DNA of 64,000 bases from Nemopilema nomurai (Eukaryota; Cnidaria; Scyphozoa; Rhizostomeae; Rhizostomatidae), in NCBI GenBank assembly GCA_003864495.1, contig ML133411.1, positions 1,139,237-1,203,236 of the forward strand, written 5' to 3'. This document shows positions 33,843 through 43,600 of the stretch, in pieces. The position numbers and the translations under genes are program-made. How positions within the stretch are numbered: position 1 is the stretch's first letter; every line of letters begins with the position of its first letter. The notes beneath the pieces are model-generated. The model had not been told where the DNA came from. It did not search any database and saw only the letters and a program-made list of their open reading frames with translations.

Positions 33843-34118
33843 CGTTTGACATAGGCTAATTGTGTATAATAGTTTGCGCTCAATACTGTGGTGTGTGAGC
33901 TAAGTACTAATAAAAGCTTTGGAGAAAGCTGTTCCTAAGTTCACAAACCACAATAAGATGAATAAATTCGAGAAAAAATGTAACAATCAGTGACTTTATT
34001 GCACAGTTTTAGCAGTACGCGAATAGATTTCATACAATTCCTTGTTGCGACTGCCGAGGAAAGAATTTTTTACACCCCAAATCTCGGCCCAGTCTCCCGA
34101 TCGATCCTACCAGCGCGG
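33843..34118. other. Upstream region of the YqaJ gene
   Basis: No coding signal. It probably contains the promoter of the minus-strand YqaJ gene; no clear TATA box was identified. Confidence 0.35.
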
Positions 34119-34346
34119 TTAGCCGAAGTGGTGTATTGAATTATCAGAGGAAGCTGTCTCTTGCATAACTTTTGCTTGCCTAATAAATCTCTTAACTTTT
34201 GCTTTTGCAAGCTGCTGCTCGAGTCTTGTGATCACTTTATTGCTGTCATTCTCACTGTGAGTAGGGCTGCTAGACACTGCCATAATCTTAATCATTTCCC
34301 AAAGATGAATCCGATTCAGAGAATTCAGTAATTTCATATTCGCCAT
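34119..34346 (-). CDS. Small unknown ORF, helical
   Basis: A 75-residue minus-strand ORF from the ATG at 34346 (M-A-N-M-K-L-L-N-S-L). It has a Ser-rich middle and a Lys/Gln-rich helix (L-E-Q-Q-L-A-K-A-K). I do not recognise it. It lies between the YqaJ gene and a set of inverted repeats that look like a transposon end, so it may be the partner ORF of the same element. Low confidence that it is expressed. Confidence 0.25.
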   Translation of the reverse strand: MANMKLLNSLNRIHLWEMIKIMAVSSSPTHSENDSNKVITRLEQQLAKAKVKRFIRQAKVMQETASSDNSIHHFG

Positions 34347-34484
34347 GTTGCACTCTTGCTTGCTTCGTTTTATTAATGGCGTTAAAACTTCACCAGCGAT
34401 CCAAACTTTTACACAATTAAAATGTCTGTCTTGTCTTTTTGCTGCAAAAATAATGCAAAAATATTGCGCTTGCGTTCGCTTGAT

Positions 34485-34670
34485 ACACTCGACAAGGTGG
34501 CCAAACGGTTCGATTTTCATTCGACAACATGTTTTTCACTCGACTTTTCTGATCGCCATCAAACTTCACTCGACATCACTGGACGCCATTCGACTTGCTC
34601 GACAATGTGGCCAAACGACTCGATTTTTCACTCGATATCTTGTTGAGTAAGAAGTATATTGCGCCAGGGC
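34485..34670. repeat. Subterminal repeats and right end of a Harbinger/ISL2EU-like element
   Basis: CTCGACAAKGTGGCCAAACG occurs at about 34490 and 34602, with nearby variants of CACTCGA and CATTCGAC in between. The block ends in GCGCCAGGGC followed by TTA (about 34668), which read inward gives a GCCCTGG terminus beside TTA, similar in style to the two Harbingers here. The matching left end was not found. Confidence 0.4.
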
Positions 34671-34789
34671 TTAATATAAAGTACACCACAGAAAGTTGGC
34701 GCTGTATTGTCTGGAAAATTGCATCAGCACATATTCTTCTAATATGGCCATAGAATTCCTCACATAACTTTATAAAGGTGGATTAAAAT

Positions 34790-35157
34790 ACAGCAGCTTT
34801 AATGCAGCCAGGTCAGCGTTGTCTACAATTATCAGAGACCCACATGGTACTCCTTTTGGTCAGCACTACCTGATGAAGCGGTTCGTGAAAGGGGTGTTTG
34901 AAAAAGACCATGTTTTCCAAAGACAAAAACTGTTTGGAATATAGGCCAAGTTCTCAGTTCCTTCAAACACTTGGGCCTGCTGACAACCTATCACTCAAAT
35001 TGCTTACCCATCGACTAACTTTCCTGCTGTGTCTACTTGCTGGTCAGCATATACAAACCATCGATTCATTGTCACTTGATGATATGTCCTTGAATGAGTA
35101 CATGATGATAATATCCCAGATCTTTGCAGTCGTCTGCGTTAGTGTCCGATTCGCCTG
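34790..35157 (+). pseudogene. Tyrosine recombinase remnant (DIRS/Crypton-like)
   Basis: Two overlapping plus frames contain G-T-P-F-G-Q-H-Y-L-M-K-R-F-V-K-G (about 34850-34895) and then L-T-H-R-L-T-F-L-L-C-L-L-A-G-Q-H-I-Q-T-I (about 35008-35065). These resemble the core-binding part and the start of the catalytic part of eukaryotic tyrosine recombinases. A shift near 34900 separates them and the catalytic Arg/His/Tyr region is absent. This is a fragment only. Confidence 0.5.
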
Positions 35158-35164
35158 AGCTACT

Positions 35165-35586
35165 AAAATCCTCGACTATAAAAGTATCATTGATTTTGTC
35201 CCGAATCTCTTGAGCCACAAAGTCGCTTTAAATTTGTTGTTTGTCGTCTTGTTGCGCAGTCTCTAGTGTGTCTATAATCTTGGCAGGGTATAATCGATTA
35301 TGATGAACGACTTGCTTTTTCCTTGTCAAATCATTTTGTATGCGAAAGTTCACTCCGTTTGCAAGTTTCTCTAGAATGGTCCAGGGGCCATTTCTTCGAG
35401 GTGCTAATTTCTGGGTTTCGCAAGTTTCTCTCTCACAACCAAATAGTCACCAGGATCTTTACATAGTTTTTTCTTTGCCTCCAAAGCGAACGCGAAAAGG
35501 GCAATTATTCTCCCCCAATTAACCTCTTCAAAGACGCCGCTGTAGACACCTTTAATCAGAGGTTGTAGGGGGTCGTCAAGTTGCAA
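35165..35586 (-). pseudogene. Ty3/gypsy-type integrase C-terminal remnant
   Basis: Minus-strand reading gives P-G-D-Y-L-V-V-R-E-K, then after a shift near 35405 N-G-P-W-T-I-L-E-K-L-A-N-G-V-N-F-R-I and H-H-N-R-L-Y-P-A-K. That is the beta-barrel that follows the integrase core in gypsy-like elements. No LTRs or other pol domains are visible nearby. Fragment. Confidence 0.55.
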
Positions 35587-35811
35587 CTACATTGACTATG
35601 GCATCACCATTAGTCTTTGACAAATCTGAAATTGCCTTTTTAATTGCAACCGCAATCTGCAGATTTACATCATCATCCTCCAGCACCATCGATACAACTG
35701 TTCGTGCAACTTGTTCAGCCATAATTGTCACAAGTGAAATTTCAGACGTCCCCCTTTGACTTGAAATTCTCGTGAAATGAGCAGTGCAGTCTTTATTAAT
35801 AATTCGAATTG

Positions 35812-36072
35812 CTGACGTGATTAGGGGAATAACCGACAGCAAGCATTCTGATTGGTTAACAATGACGTATTAATTCGAATTGCTATCGTGATTAGAGGAA
35901 TAACCGACAGCAAGCATTCTGATTGGTTAACAATGACGTAATAATTCGAGTTGCTGTCGTGATTAGAGGAATAACCGAAAGCAAGCATTCTGATTGGCTA
36001 ACAATGACGCAATAGTTCGAATTTCTGACGTGACTGGGGAATAACCAACAGCAAGCATTCTGATTGGCTAAC
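35812..36072 (+). repeat. Four tandem copies of a ~68-bp CCAAT-containing repeat
   Basis: Each copy reads GGGGAATAACCGACAGCAAG then CATTCTGATTGG, TAACAATGACG and TTCGAATTGCT. ATTGG is an inverted CCAAT box and TGACG a CRE half site. They lie directly upstream of the first ORF of the 36-40 kb cluster, so they may be enhancer repeats. Confidence 0.7.
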
Positions 36073-36202
36073 AATTGAACATTTATAAAAAATTCTCGAT
36101 TCTGATTCGAATTGCTAACGTGATATTCGAACTTTCCACACATATTAGGAGTAGGGACATCAGGAAAATCAATCAGTTGGTGAAAGCAAGTGTAGATGCA
36201 GG

Positions 36203-36610
36203 ATGTACAAATTCAGAAGAACCGTATCAGTTGAACGAGAGTTTATTGAGGAAAGTCTCAATGACTTAGACGAGGAACCGTGCATTCTGCCCTATACTCT
36301 GGTGTGGTATGAGGGAAACTATATAGCTGCAGTGGATGACGCCCACACATCGCTATCATCAAGAGTTGTAGCAGCTTGGAAAAGCCTGTTAAAGAAGATG
36401 ACAAATAAAGCACCACCATTAATCCTGATTACGAAATTGTCATTGTCATCCTCAGTAGTTGATTGCGAGAAAATAGATGTTGTAATAGAGGGTGTTGAAA
36501 CCGGACATTTCATGGAAAGAGCAAAAGCAATATGTCCGATATCTTAAAAAAACAGATGGTTTGATTCACTGTCATGGATATGGGCACATATACGATGGAA
36601 ACGCTCAATG
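36203..36610 (+). pseudogene. Unknown ORF A of the repeat-promoter cluster
   Basis: The ATG at 36203 opens a 114-residue frame (M-Y-K-F-R-R-T). Near 36530 the coding signal shifts frame and continues to a TAA near 36580-36583 with H-C-H-G-Y-G-H and C-S-C, a possible metal-binding tail. It is a diverged paralogue of the ORF at 37014 (shared M-Y-[KR]-F start, E-F, and W-Y-[ED]-G-x-Y). Function unknown. Its upstream repeats carry CCAAT and CRE-like sites, and TTTATAAAA at about 36080 may be its TATA box. Acidic, aspartate-rich sequence from 36620 to 36778 may be a further broken piece. Confidence 0.4.
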
Positions 36611-36861
36611 TAGCTGTTTTTAATACAGTGCCGAATCCGAAGAAGACGAGGAGATGGATTCATGGGACAATATTGACTTTTCGAGTCTGATGGAAGATGT
36701 AGATTTCTTTGACAATGACACAGACCTTAATAATCCCTTGGACAATATAGATTTCGATAATCTAGTTAATCACCTGTAATTGTTTTTACATGAGAATTGT
36801 TCACACGAGAATTGACTATTTTTTCCCATTCGAATTCTAATCGACTATTAATGAATGTAAT

Positions 36862-36975
36862 AATGTAAATCTCGATTCTGATTGGTTAATATTTCGAATT
36901 GCTGACGTGATATTCGAACTGAGATTGTATATAAGGCGATGCATCTTGCGAATGAGCGCAGTTGGAACAAGTAGC
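36862..36975 (+). promoter_or_regulatory. Duplicated promoter, copy 1 (CCAAT, CRE-like, TATA)
   Basis: Contains CTCGATTCTGATTGG (inverted CCAAT), GCTGACGTGATATTCGAA (CRE-like) and TATATAAGG followed by ATGCATCTTGC. About 100 bp recurs almost unchanged at 38692-38810. It precedes the ORF at 37014. Confidence 0.65.
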
Positions 36976-37013
36976 TGTGGAGTGTGGACGTCTTTTTTTC
37001 TCCAACAGAGGCA

Positions 37014-37726
37014 ATGTATAGATTCTCGAAAACTCTCCCAATTCACTTGGAGTTTCTAGATAATAACAATCTGACTCCAGACGATGGAGTTGATTATGAA
37101 CTTGAGCATGATCTCATATGGTATGATGGTGCTTACTATGTGAATGAAGCACATGTACAGACAGAAGAATTTTCAAACAGAAAGTATTGCACAAGTATGA
37201 ATATGTATGAACAAGATGCTTCAACTAAATCGAATAAACTTTGGTTAACAATACTTGAGAAGTTGAAGGACCAGATTCCACCATTTCTAAGTATTTCACA
37301 ACTAGGGACAGTCTTTGGAGTTAGTTCAGAGGAAGATTGGGACCTCGATCAGACATATCATGAAGTGTTTATAACAATAAAGGGAATGATGAGGCCAAAT
37401 ACAACATGGAACGACTCACCCGTACATTTATGAAGTATTGATCCAGATTGGTGGGCTGACTTCAAAATACAAGATGAATTAGCATACTGTGACGATTGCG
37501 GCAATCTACACTATACTATTGGAGAGCTAACACTAGCTAAAATAGATGAATTAGTTGAAGAGGATGAGATAGTCACGAAAGTGGATAGGATCACTCCAGA
37601 AGATGAAATTGAAGATGAAGAAGAGCAGGTTAGTGGATGGGGAAGTCAAGAAGGTGATGATGGACGAGAAGAATGGGGAAGTCAAGAAGGTGATGATGGA
37701 CGAGAAGAATGTGATATTATATCTTA
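37014..37726 (+). pseudogene. Unknown ORF B, acidic, paralogue of ORF A
   Basis: The ATG at 37014 follows a CCAACAG acceptor-like site. The first frame ends at 37433; the coding signal then continues in another frame to the TAG at 37724-37726, with C-D-D-C-G (about 37490) and an acidic tail that repeats W-G-S-Q-E-G-D-D-G-R-E-E twice. About 240 residues in two frames. It shares its start with ORF A. Not recognised; the acidic repeat tail suggests a regulatory or nucleic-acid-mimic protein (weak inference). Confidence 0.45.
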
Positions 37727-37767
37727 GCTCTATGTTTACTTTCAATAGATGTAATTTATGAATATAA

Positions 37768-37795
37768 AGCTATAAATATAAAGCTATAAAAGGGA
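37768..37795 (+). promoter_or_regulatory. TATA-type promoter of the small ORFs
   Basis: Tandem AAAGCTATAAATAT / AAAGCTATAAAAGGG includes a canonical TATAAAAG about 45 nt before the ATG at 37837. Confidence 0.5.
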
Positions 37796-37836
37796 GTTGT
37801 ATGTCTCTATCTCCACACACAAATCATTGAATAATC

Positions 37837-37941
37837 ATGGCAACACTGCTTGCAAGCATCGTTATCCTAGCAGTTATTTCAGCAAGTGCAGGAGTGGGGC
37901 GGGGCGTAAAAAGCCACAATCAAACAATACTAACAATGTAA
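37837..37941 (+). CDS. 34-residue hydrophobic peptide
   Basis: ATG at 37837, TAA at 37939. Residues 2-20 (A-T-L-L-A-S-I-V-I-L-A-V-I) form one hydrophobic segment, either a signal or a membrane anchor. The rest is short and basic. It follows a good TATA box and precedes the basic protein at 38057. Small single-span peptides like this are common in small DNA viruses, but function is not known. Confidence 0.4.
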   Translation: MATLLASIVILAVISASAGVGRGVKSHNQTILTM

Positions 37942-38056
37942 AAAGTCAACGTAAGAAAGATAAAAAATGTCTATAAAGTGAAAAAGCCTTCAAGGCTTGT
38001 TAGGAAAAACTAGAAATCATAAGCAAGGTAGAAGGAGGCGAAAAAGAAGATAAATC

Positions 38057-38413
38057 ATGGGGGCTGCTATTGGTGGAGTTGTAGCAAAGACTGCTATAAG
38101 GCAGGGAGTTAGAGCAGCAGCTAGAACTGCAGCTAGAACTGCAGCTAGGTCAGTTACGAAGCAAGCAGCAAAGAAAATGATAAAGTCGGGTGCTAAATCA
38201 TTTGCAAAGGGAGCAGTATCAGCGGGGGTAGGAGCGGCTGCAGATGCCGGTATTCAGAAACTTAGCGGGTCTGGGAAAAGGATAAAAGGAACACGGTTAA
38301 GACAGAAAAGAAGAAAACGAATACCTAAAAATCGAAGAGTTGCTGTTAATCTAATTGCAAAGGAATTGAAAACACCTTGTTATTTGAAACGAAAATTTTT
38401 CCAAAATATTTAA
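38057..38413 (+). CDS. Basic Ala/Lys/Arg-rich protein, virion-core-like
   Basis: A 118-residue ORF. Residues 1-70 alternate Ala with Arg, Lys and Thr in helix-like repeats (for example A-A-R-T-A-A-R-T-A-A-R-S), with a Gly/Ala-rich stretch. Residues 75-100 are strongly basic (G-S-G-K-R-I-K-G-T-R then R-Q-K-R-R-K-R). This composition resembles DNA-binding core or minor capsid proteins of adenovirus-like and adintovirus-like genomes (inference from composition only). A preceding basic stretch near 38000-38040 may belong to it. Open and intact. Confidence 0.45.
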   Translation: MGAAIGGVVAKTAIRQGVRAAARTAARTAARSVTKQAAKKMIKSGAKSFAKGAVSAGVGAAADAGIQKLSGSGKRIKGTRLRQKRRKRIPKNRRVAVNLIAKELKTPCYLKRKFFQNI

Positions 38414-38589
38414 GAAATGTTTAAAGCAAAGATTATAAAAGCGTTTCTATTTATCCTAGCATTATTATCTAACATCTGTAAAAACTCCTCCTTTTTAAGA
38501 GGAAAGTGCACTTCACAAACAAAACTTGGAGGATTCTATACCAAATAACAACATCAACCAAATGTTGATGTAATGAAACTAAAAATAGA

Positions 38590-38810
38590 TTGTATATTTA
38601 TCTCAATTCTGATTGGTTGATAATAAAGTAAATCTCGATTCTGATTGGTTGATAATAAAGTAAATCTCGATTCTGATTGGTTTCTAATAATGTAAATCTC
38701 GATTCTGATTGGTTAATATTTCGAATTGCTGACGTGATATTCGAACTGGGTTGGTATATAAGGCAATGCATCTTGCAAATGAGCTCAGTTGGAGTAGGTA
38801 GCTGTGGAGA
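38590..38810 (+). promoter_or_regulatory. Duplicated promoter, copy 2, with extra CCAAT repeats
   Basis: CTCGATTCTGATTGGTT recurs four times from about 38610 to 38715 at roughly 31-35 bp spacing. The CRE-like TGACGTGATATTCGAA and TATATAAGG follow, as at 36862-36975. Confidence 0.65.
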
Positions 38811-38945
38811 GCAGACGTGTTTTTTGGAGCTCTTCAAACTAGCAAATCAGTTGGAACAAGTAGCTGTAGAGAGCAGACGTGTTTTTGGAGCTCTTCAAAC
38901 TAGCGAATCAGTTGGAGCAAGTAGCTGTAGAGAGCAGACGTGTTT
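38790..38945 (+). repeat. Three ~62-bp tandem repeats in the leader of ORF C
   Basis: AGCTGTRGAGAGCAGACGTG occurs at about 38800, 38862 and 38925 with TTGGAGCTCTTCAAACTAGC between. They sit between the promoter and the ATG at 38972. Confidence 0.65.
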
Positions 38946-38971
38946 TTTCATCCTGCTCAAGAAGTGGAATA

Positions 38972-39960
38972 ATGGCAACATTAAGGGCATCAAGTTTTGT
39001 AGTTGTTCTCATACACTCAGACTCTGAAGCACAAGTAAGATTTGACATTACACATGCAAAAGGTAAATGGGTGCTGGTAGTAGAGGAACCGTTCAAAGGG
39101 AAGCAAAAATCAAGACACATGACACTTGGTGATGATGCTCTCAAGACGCTGCTGCAAATCGTTGATGATGTAATTACCATAGATGAAGAGGGGAATCTAA
39201 ATTATCAAGATGAAGACTGTGCAACTCTGATGGAGAAAAATCAGCACAACATTCTTACAAAGAAATATTTTGGACAAACAACAAAACTCCTATCCCTTCT
39301 AACTCACTTACTGCAAAAGGGTGAAGATGATGTTGCAGACAAGCTTGAGATTTATATCTCCAAATATGGAGAAGGTGAATACAAACTGGGTTTTGCAATT
39401 AAAGCGTCAAAAAGCGTCAAAAATAAACATTATGCTAAAGGGTCGCATGCTCAAAGAACACAAGATAAACATTGCAGCTCTACAATCATGGATCGAGAAA
39501 CAGTCCAACAAACTAAAGAGATCTCACCCTGAGGGGGAAAAAGACGAAAGGGAGGGAAATTGGAAGGGAAATTGAAGAAGCCCTCAAAGCATTTGATAGT
39601 TATGTAGAGTCAAGTATGCAAACAGAAGAGACTACTCCAACTACAGCTGATGAAGGCAAAGCAGCAGCAGCAGTCAATGATGCTAAAGTGACGAAGCAGA
39701 AGGCTGCATTGAAACTAACAATTCCAAGAGGAGATGATGATGCAATATATGAGTGTGTGCAAGAAGCATACGAAAACCTCCTAATGAACTATATCAAATT
39801 GAAGGGTTCAGGGTTTTGCCAAAAGACTTGTAAACCAAAGAATGTCCATAACAAAGACTGTTTGGAAGTAAATGTCTTAAAGTTTGTTACCTTCCACATT
39901 GCATTTGCAAATGACAACATGCTTAAAGAGGGTAGAGGACAATTCATAACTAAGATGTGA
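38972..39960 (+). pseudogene. Unknown ORF C, in three overlapping frames
   Basis: The ATG at 38972 opens a 186-residue frame (M-A-T-L-R-A-S-S-F). The coding signal passes to a second frame near 39420 (A-L-Q-S-W-I-E-K-Q) and to a third near 39550, ending with TGA at 39958. The third part is rich in Ala and Lys, with C-Q-K-T-C and C-L-E-V. The likely intact gene would be about 330 residues. I do not recognise it. Each shift is in the same direction. It stands under the duplicated promoter and before the ATPase. Confidence 0.4.
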
Positions 39961-40222
39961 TGAAGAATTCTCCTGTATGAAACTATCCGATAATCAGATG
40001 CACACAATCTTGAACAATGTATATGCCGGGATGACACATAAGAAAGGAGCCTTATACACAAAGAAGGATATAAGACTGTTTTTACTGAACGTTCTCCAGA
40101 AGATCACAGCAACACACATCGCATCACAATAACTTTACAGACGCTGTTGTTGTTGTAATACATTTTTCTATATAAGCAAGCTGCTGTTGTTGTAAAATAA
40201 GTTTACATGTTGAATATAAAAA

Positions 40223-40627
40223 ATGAGTTATGATTTGAGATTCAAAGCACCTTTTTCTTCGATTCTCTCTGGAGTAAGTGGTAGTGGTAAAACAACCTGG
40301 GTTGAAAACTTGTTGAAGAATTATAACGAAATAATTGATGATGGCAGGCAATACCGAAACTTGTTGTGTATTGAAACTTTACATGATCAACATTGGTTTA
40401 CTCTCTCTTACAAATTTGCATTGATTACTGATGCAAGTGGTGCCATAGTTAAATTGATGAAAGTTGATGATGTTTCAATGCAGAAAATTTATCTTAGTAA
40501 AGAAGCTCTCAAAACAAAAGATAATGTGGTGATCTTCAAAGAATTTAAGCAGTTGTTTAATGAGAGAGTGTTAAATTATGCAGATTTTAAAATGCAAAGC
40601 TTCAAATTCTCACAACAGATCGACTAG
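40223..40627 (+). CDS. P-loop ATPase fragment, packaging-ATPase-like
   Basis: A 134-residue ORF. Near the start it has R-F-K-A-P-F-S-S-I-L-S-G-V-S-G-S-G-K-T, a Walker A loop (about 40270-40295) after a short beta strand. This layout is typical of A32-like packaging ATPases in Polintons, adintoviruses and related elements (family assignment is inference). A Walker B motif is not evident, and the ORF is short for this family. Its 3-prime end runs into the first unit of the satellite array, which may have truncated it. Confidence 0.5.
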   Translation: MSYDLRFKAPFSSILSGVSGSGKTTWVENLLKNYNEIIDDGRQYRNLLCIETLHDQHWFTLSYKFALITDASGAIVKLMKVDDVSMQKIYLSKEALKTKDNVVIFKEFKQLFNERVLNYADFKMQSFKFSQQID

Positions 40628-43600
40628 GCTATACTTTAGTAGAATTCGACAACTTTTCAAGGGTAACACAAAATTTAAACGGGAAAATTGTCTCAGAAAA
40701 AATATTTTAATTTATGAAATCAATCAATATTCCTGTTCATTAGGCAAAAAGGGTTTGAAATTCATTTCAGGTTTATCAAATTGTTAACAGTTCTCTTTAA
40801 AATGCGATTGTGGTGACGCTGAATGTCGAAACTTACGAGATTTTCCGACTATATCAGATACTTTACACTTTGTACGATTGAGTTTTTCTTCAAAACTATA
40901 TTAGATACGTAACTCAAACTTTTTGCAGGCTTTAATTGTATTCCATCACACAGGAAAATGCTGAGTACATGAAGTTTTTCAATTGCAAAGCTTCAATTTC
41001 TTACAACAGATCGAAGCAGCTTTACTTTAGTAAAATTCGACAACTTTTCAAGGGTAACACAGAGTTTAAACGGGAAAATTTTCTAGAAAAAATATTTTAA
41101 TAATGAAAAAATCAATATTCCTGTTCATTAGGCAAAAGAGTCTTGAAATTCACTTCAGGTTTATCAAATTTTCACAGTTTTCTTTAAAAATGCGATTGTA
41201 TTGACGCTGAATGTCAAAACTTGCAGAGATTTTCCGACTATATCAGATACTTTACACTTTGTACGATTGAGTTTTTCTCCAAAACTATATTAGATACGTA
41301 ACTCAAACTTTTTGTAGGCTTTAATTGTATTCCATCACACAGGAAAATGCTGAGTATATGAAGTTTTTCAATTGCAAAGCTTCAGTTTCTTACAACAGAT
41401 CGAAGCAGCTTTACTTTAGTAAATTCGACAACTTTTCAAGGGTAACACAGATTTAAACGGGAAAATTTCTCAGAAAAAATATTTTAATTATGAAATCAAT
41501 CAATATTCCTGTTCATTAGGCAAAAGGGTTTGAAATTCACTTCAGGTTTATCAAATTGTTAACAGTTTCTTTAAAAATGCGATTGTTGACGCTGAATGTC
41601 GAAACTTACGAGATTTTCCGACTATATCAGATACTTTACACTTTGTACGATTGAGTTTTTCTCCAAAACTATATTAGATACGTAACTCAAACTTTTTGCA
41701 GGCTTTAATTGTATTCCATCACACAGGAAAATGCTGAGTACATGAAGTTTTTCAATTGCAAAGCTTCAATTCTTACAACAGATCGAAGCAGCTTTACTTT
41801 AGTAAAATTCGACAACTTTTCAAGGGTAACACAGAGTTTAAACGGGAAAATTTTCTAGAAAAAATATTTTAATTAATGAAAAAATCAATATTCCTGTTCA
41901 TTAGGCAAAAGGTCTTGAAATTCACTTCAGGTTTATCAAATTGTTCAACAGTTTTCTTTAAAAATGCGATTGTATTGACGCTGAATGTCAAAACTTGCAG
42001 AGATTTTCCGACTATATCAGATACTTTACACTTTGTACGATTGAGTTTTTCTCCAAAACTATATTAGATACGTAACTCAAACTTTTTGTAGGCTTTAATT
42101 GTATTCCATCACACAGGAAAATGCTGAGTATATGAAGTTTTTCAATTGCAAAGCTTCATTCTACAACAGATCGAAGCAGCTTTACTTTAGTAGAATTCGA
42201 CAACTTTTCAAGGGTAACACAGATTTAAACGGGAAAATTTCTCAGAAAAAATATTTTAATTATGAAATCAATCAATATTCCTGTTCATTAGGCAAAAGGG
42301 TTTGAAATTCACTTCAGGTTTATCAAATTGTTAACAGTTTCTTTAAAAATGCGATTGTATTGACGCTGAATGTCGAAACTTACGAGATTTTCCGACTATA
42401 TCAGATACTTTACACTTTGTACGATTGAGTTTTTCTCCAAAACTATATTAGATACGTAACTCAAACTTTTTGCAGGCTTTAATTGTATTCCATCACACAG
42501 GAAAATGCTGAGTACATGAAGTTTTTCAATTGCAAAGCTTCAATTTTTTACAACAGATCGAAGCAGCTTTACTTTAGTAAAATTCGACAACTTTTCAAGG
42601 GTAACACAGAGTTTAAACGGGAAAATTTTCTAGAAAAAATATTTTAATAATGAAAAAATCAATATTCCTGTTCATTAGGCAAAAGAGTCTTGAAATTCAC
42701 TTCAGGTTTATCAAATTGTTCACAGTTTTCTTTAAAAATGCGATTGTATTGACGCTGAATGTCAAAACTTGCAGAGATTTTCCGACTATATCAGATACTT
42801 TACACTTTGTACGATTGAGTTTTTCTCCAAAACTATATTAGATACGTAACTCAAACTTTTTGTAGGCTTTAATTGTATTCCATCACACAGGAAAATGCTG
42901 AGTATATGAAGTTTTTCAATTGCAAAGCTTCATTTCTTACAACAGATCGAAGCAGCTTTACTTTAGTAAATTCGACAACTTTTCAAGGGTAACAAGATTT
43001 AAACGGGAAAATTTTCTCAGAAAAAATATTTTAATTATGAAATCAATCAATATTCCTGTTCATTAGGCAAAAGGGTCTTGAAATTCACTTCAGGTTTATC
43101 AAATTGTTAACAGTTTTCTTTAAAAATGCGATTGTTGACGCTGAATGTCGAAACTTACGAGATTTTCCGACTATATCAGATACTTTACACTTTGTACGAT
43201 TGAGTTTTTCTCCAAAACTATATTAGATACGTAACTCAAACTTTTTGCAGGCTTTAATTGTATTCCATCACACAGGAAAATGCTGAGTACATGAAGTTTT
43301 TCAATTGCAAAGCTTCAATTTCTTACAACAGATCGAAGCAGCTTTACTTTAGTAAAATTCGACAACTTTTCAAGGGTAACACAGAGTTTAAACGGGAAAA
43401 TTTTCTCAGAAAAAATATTTTAATAATGAAAAAATCAATATTCCTGTTCATTAGGCAAGAAGGGTCTTGAAATTCACTTCAGGTTTATCAAATTGTTCAA
43501 CAGTTTTCTTTAAAAATGCGATTGTATTGACGCTGAATGTCAAAACTTGCAGAGATTTTCCGACTATATCAGATACTTTACACTTTGTACGATTGAGTTT

